A DNA stretch of 8,429 bases from an uncultured Verrucomicrobiota bacterium (GTDB lineage Bacteria > Verrucomicrobiota > Verrucomicrobiia > Limisphaerales > UBA9464), in assembly GCA_903864375.1 (NCBI GenBank), contig CAIPFS010000665.1, positions 1 through 8,429 of the forward strand, read 5' to 3'. Shown piece after piece: positions 6,515 to 8,429 of this stretch. The notes under the pieces are model-generated. The model saw only the letters and a program-made list of their open reading frames with translations, was not told where the DNA came from and searched no databases. The stretch's first letter is position 1; the number at the start of each line of letters is the position of its first letter. The position numbers were made by a program, and so were the translations under genes.

Positions 6515-6642
6515 GGGATATAGGGAACTCTCCCGAGACCGCATGGCAATGGCAATTGGGAAAACCCGGCTTGGGCAGGAGGATTGACGCCGACCGCTCT
6601 GATTCTTGGTGTCGGGTGCGGCCTTCCCGTCTAAACTTGGTC
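6515..6642. promoter_or_regulatory. Divergent promoter region between the carbamoyltransferase operon and the SGNH gene
   Basis: These 128 bases separate two genes that start in opposite directions, so promoters for both should lie here. A TTGACG on the plus strand near 6584 could be a -35 element, but no convincing -10 follows. Neither gene has a clear Shine-Dalgarno sequence, which would fit weak or leaderless initiation. A short GGCAAT direct repeat lies near 6545-6556. No strong operator is seen. Confidence 0.35.
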
Positions 6643-8429
6643 ATGGCTCAGGACGGAAACTCCGCCCCTTCCCCGCGTCCCGATTCAAAACCCGTTTCCG
6701 CTCAGGAACCTGGAAAGAATTCCTCGCGCCTGCGCCCATGGGGGTTCCGGCTGGCGGCCGTACTGGTGGTCCCCGGTTTGCTATTGCTGGCCGAAGGGGT
6801 GGCCCGACTCGCAGGGGTTGGTCATCCCACCCGCTTCTTCCTATCGCGGACGCTTCAGGGTCGCAGGGTGCTGTCCGGAAATCCCGACTTTGGATTGCGC
6901 TTTTTTCCGAAGGAGCTGGCGCGGGTGCCTTCACCCCTCGTTCTGCCCGCCAGCAAGGGGCCGGATACCTGCCGGATCTTTCTCTACGGCGAATCCGCCG
7001 CTTTGGGCGATCCGGAACCAGCCTTTGGAATGGGTCGATACCTCCGGGTCCTGCTGGAGGACCGGTTTCCGGGAAAACGATTTGAAGTGGTCCCGGCCGC
7101 GATGACGGCGATCAATTCCCACGTCCTCCTGCCCATTGCCCGGGAATGCGCCGGTCGCGAGGGGGACCTGTGGGTGGTCTACATGGGAAACAACGAGTTT
7201 GTCGGACCCTTTGGGGCCGGAACCGTTCTTGGACCGAAAGTCCCTCCGCTGGTCTGGATTCGGGTCAACCTCGCGTTGCAACGGTTGCATCTGGTTCAGT
7301 GGCTGGGCTCCATGACCCGTGGCAATCCAACCAACGGTCAGCCCGCAGCCTGGGGTGGAATGAAGATGTTTCTGGAAGCTCAGATTCCGCCATCCGACCC
7401 CCGAAAAGAAAAGGTGTATCAGGCATTCGAACGCAACCTTTCCGACATCCTGAGAGCGGGTCAGCGGGCGGAGGTGCCGGTTATTGTCTGCACGGTGGCC
7501 AGTAACCTGAAGAATTGTGCTCCGTTTGCCTCGACTCATCCCGACCTTGCAACCGCCGACGACGCACTTCTTCGGACCGACGAAGCCACCGGACGAGCAG
7601 CCGCAGCCAGTGGAAACTGGCCGGCGGCCAGGGATTCCTTTGCCGCCGCCGTTCGACGGGCACCCGACCGGGCGGACCTGTCCTATGAACTGGGACAGTC
7701 CGAGCTGGCGTTGACCAACGCCGTGGCGGCCCATGATGCATTCACCCGGGCTCGCGACCTGGACAGCCTTTCCTTCCGGGCCGATTCCCGGATCAACGAG
7801 ATCATCCGCACCACCGCAGCCCGGTATCCGGCGCGATTGGTGGATACGGTGGAGATCGCACGACTAGCGAGCCCGGAGGGAGTGCCGGGCAGCAACCTCT
7901 TCCAGGACCATGTGCATTTGAATTTTCAGGGCAATTACCTGATCGCCCGATCCATTGCGGAACAGGTCGAGGCCGCCATGCCTTCTTCACGATTCGGAAA
8001 AGCCACCAACTGGGACTCCTTTGAGCGGGCCTCGGAAAGGCTGGCACTGACCGATTGGGACGTGCGTCGGGTGGTGGACAACATGGGGCGACGTCTTTCG
8101 GAGCCTCCCTTCACGACCCAACTCAATCATGCCGAGGAAATGGAGCGACTTCGCGGGGAATTGCGGACCATTCGATCGCGCCGCACCGCTGAATCAGCGC
8201 CGGCGGCAAAGGCCCGTTATCAGGCGGCGCTCGATCGCGATCCGGATGATTTTCTGATTCGGGGCAACCTGGCCAAGTTCCTGGAGGATACAGAGGCCTG
8301 GCCGGAGGCGCACTCGGCCTGGTCAGTTGTCCGGGACCAACTGCCGTGGGAGCCCGCCCCGTACTTCTATCTGGGCAAGGTGGCGGCGAAAGAGAAGCAC
8401 CCCGATGAAGCCCTGGCCCTGCTGGATCA
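6643..8429 (+). CDS. Membrane-anchored SGNH/GDSL hydrolase-like protein with TPR repeats, C-terminus beyond window
   Basis: The frame is open from the ATG at 6643 to the edge (595 codons). A Ser/Pro-rich N-terminus of about 30 residues precedes one membrane segment (about 34-54, GFRLAAVLVVPGLLLLAEGV), so the rest probably lies in the periplasm. The SGNH blocks are in order. Block I is FLYGESAALGDPEPAFG with the predicted nucleophile Ser118 (GES, not GDS). Then come AAMTAINSH, block III WVVYMGNNEFVGPFGA (182-185) and block V QDHVHLNFQGNY (Asp422, His425). Between blocks III and V sits a helical TPR-like stretch (about 285-365). After about 500 further TPR-like units follow (ARYQAALDRDPDDFLIRGNLA; APYFYLGKVAAKEKHPDEAL) and run off the edge. 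It is divergent from the carbamoyltransferase operon. I infer it modifies, by acyl or acetyl transfer or removal, the same surface glycan; the reaction is not shown. Confidence 0.85.
   Translation, partial: MAQDGNSAPSPRPDSKPVSAQEPGKNSSRLRPWGFRLAAVLVVPGLLLLAEGVARLAGVGHPTRFFLSRTLQGRRVLSGNPDFGLRFFPKELARVPSPLVLPASKGPDTCRIFLYGESAALGDPEPAFGMGRYLRVLLEDRFPGKRFEVVPAAMTAINSHVLLPIARECAGREGDLWVVYMGNNEFVGPFGAGTVLGPKVPPLVWIRVNLALQRLHLVQWLGSMTRGNPTNGQPAAWGGMKMFLEAQIPPSDPRKEKVYQAFERNLSDILRAGQRAEVPVIVCTVASNLKNCAPFASTHPDLATADDALLRTDEATGRAAAASGNWPAARDSFAAAVRRAPDRADLSYELGQSELALTNAVAAHDAFTRARDLDSLSFRADSRINEIIRTTAARYPARLVDTVEIARLASPEGVPGSNLFQDHVHLNFQGNYLIARSIAEQVEAAMPSSRFGKATNWDSFERASERLALTDWDVRRVVDNMGRRLSEPPFTTQLNHAEEMERLRGELRTIRSRRTAESAPAAKARYQAALDRDPDDFLIRGNLAKFLEDTEAWPEAHSAWSVVRDQLPWEPAPYFYLGKVAAKEKHPDEALALLD

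Noticed and set aside
4102..6544. A saxitoxin-type toxin biosynthesis cluster
   Set aside because: Only the carbamoyltransferase, SxtJ-like and SxtK-like parts are present. No polyketide synthase, amidinotransferase or tailoring oxygenase genes are in the window, and the neighbours are cell-wall and SGNH genes.
6931..7734. 267-codon open frame on the minus strand opposite the SGNH gene
   Set aside because: The plus-strand frame encodes ordered SGNH blocks across the same bases. The antisense product shows no recognisable motif.

Overview
The window looks like a chromosomal segment of a GC-rich, Gram-negative-type bacterium, most probably a member of the Verrucomicrobiota. This rests on remembered family resemblance, not on a search. 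The Rhs/YD-repeat fragment has the wording typical of the large verrucomicrobial Rhs-like families. A long SGNH hydrolase carrying TPR repeats, like the one at the right end, is also known mainly from Verrucomicrobiota, Planctomycetota and Myxococcota.

Left region (1 to about 1845) is compositionally different: visibly lower in G+C, for example 25 of 60 bases at 481-540 against 40 of 60 at 3061-3120. It holds, on the minus strand, the 3' part of an Rhs-family gene with a 133-residue unique tail, followed by the first 30 codons of a small putative membrane protein that runs off the left edge. The Rhs fragment has no 5' end of its own. It is joined in frame at about 1841 to the first 40 or so codons of a cutA-like gene, so the open frame from 1963 is a cutA-Rhs chimera. 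This is either a genomic rearrangement or an assembly join.

Middle region (2059-4091) is on the plus strand. It carries a 134-residue DUF1232/YkvA-like protein, then a DacB/PBP4-type D-alanyl-D-alanine carboxypeptidase/endopeptidase with all three penicillin-binding motifs and a signal sequence. The 95 bp between the cutA start and the DUF1232-like gene contains a perfect 8-bp dyad.

Right region (4102-8429) is a two-armed divergent locus. Leftward run a 50-residue DUF5989/SxtK-like membrane peptide and, 10 bp later, a 749-residue protein that fuses a complete NodU/CmcH/TobZ-type O-carbamoyltransferase to a C-terminal SxtJ-type membrane domain. Rightward runs an incomplete SGNH/GDSL hydrolase with an N-terminal membrane anchor and TPR segments. 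Together these resemble the SxtI-SxtJ-SxtK set known beside carbamoyltransferases, plus an SGNH partner. I infer a membrane-associated system that carbamoylates, and possibly acylates or deacylates, a cell-surface glycan or secreted metabolite. The substrate is unknown, and this is the best candidate in the window for an undescribed system.

The coding map is dense. No RNA genes, CRISPR array or insertion-sequence ends were recognised, and no stretch over 300 bases lacks a gene.
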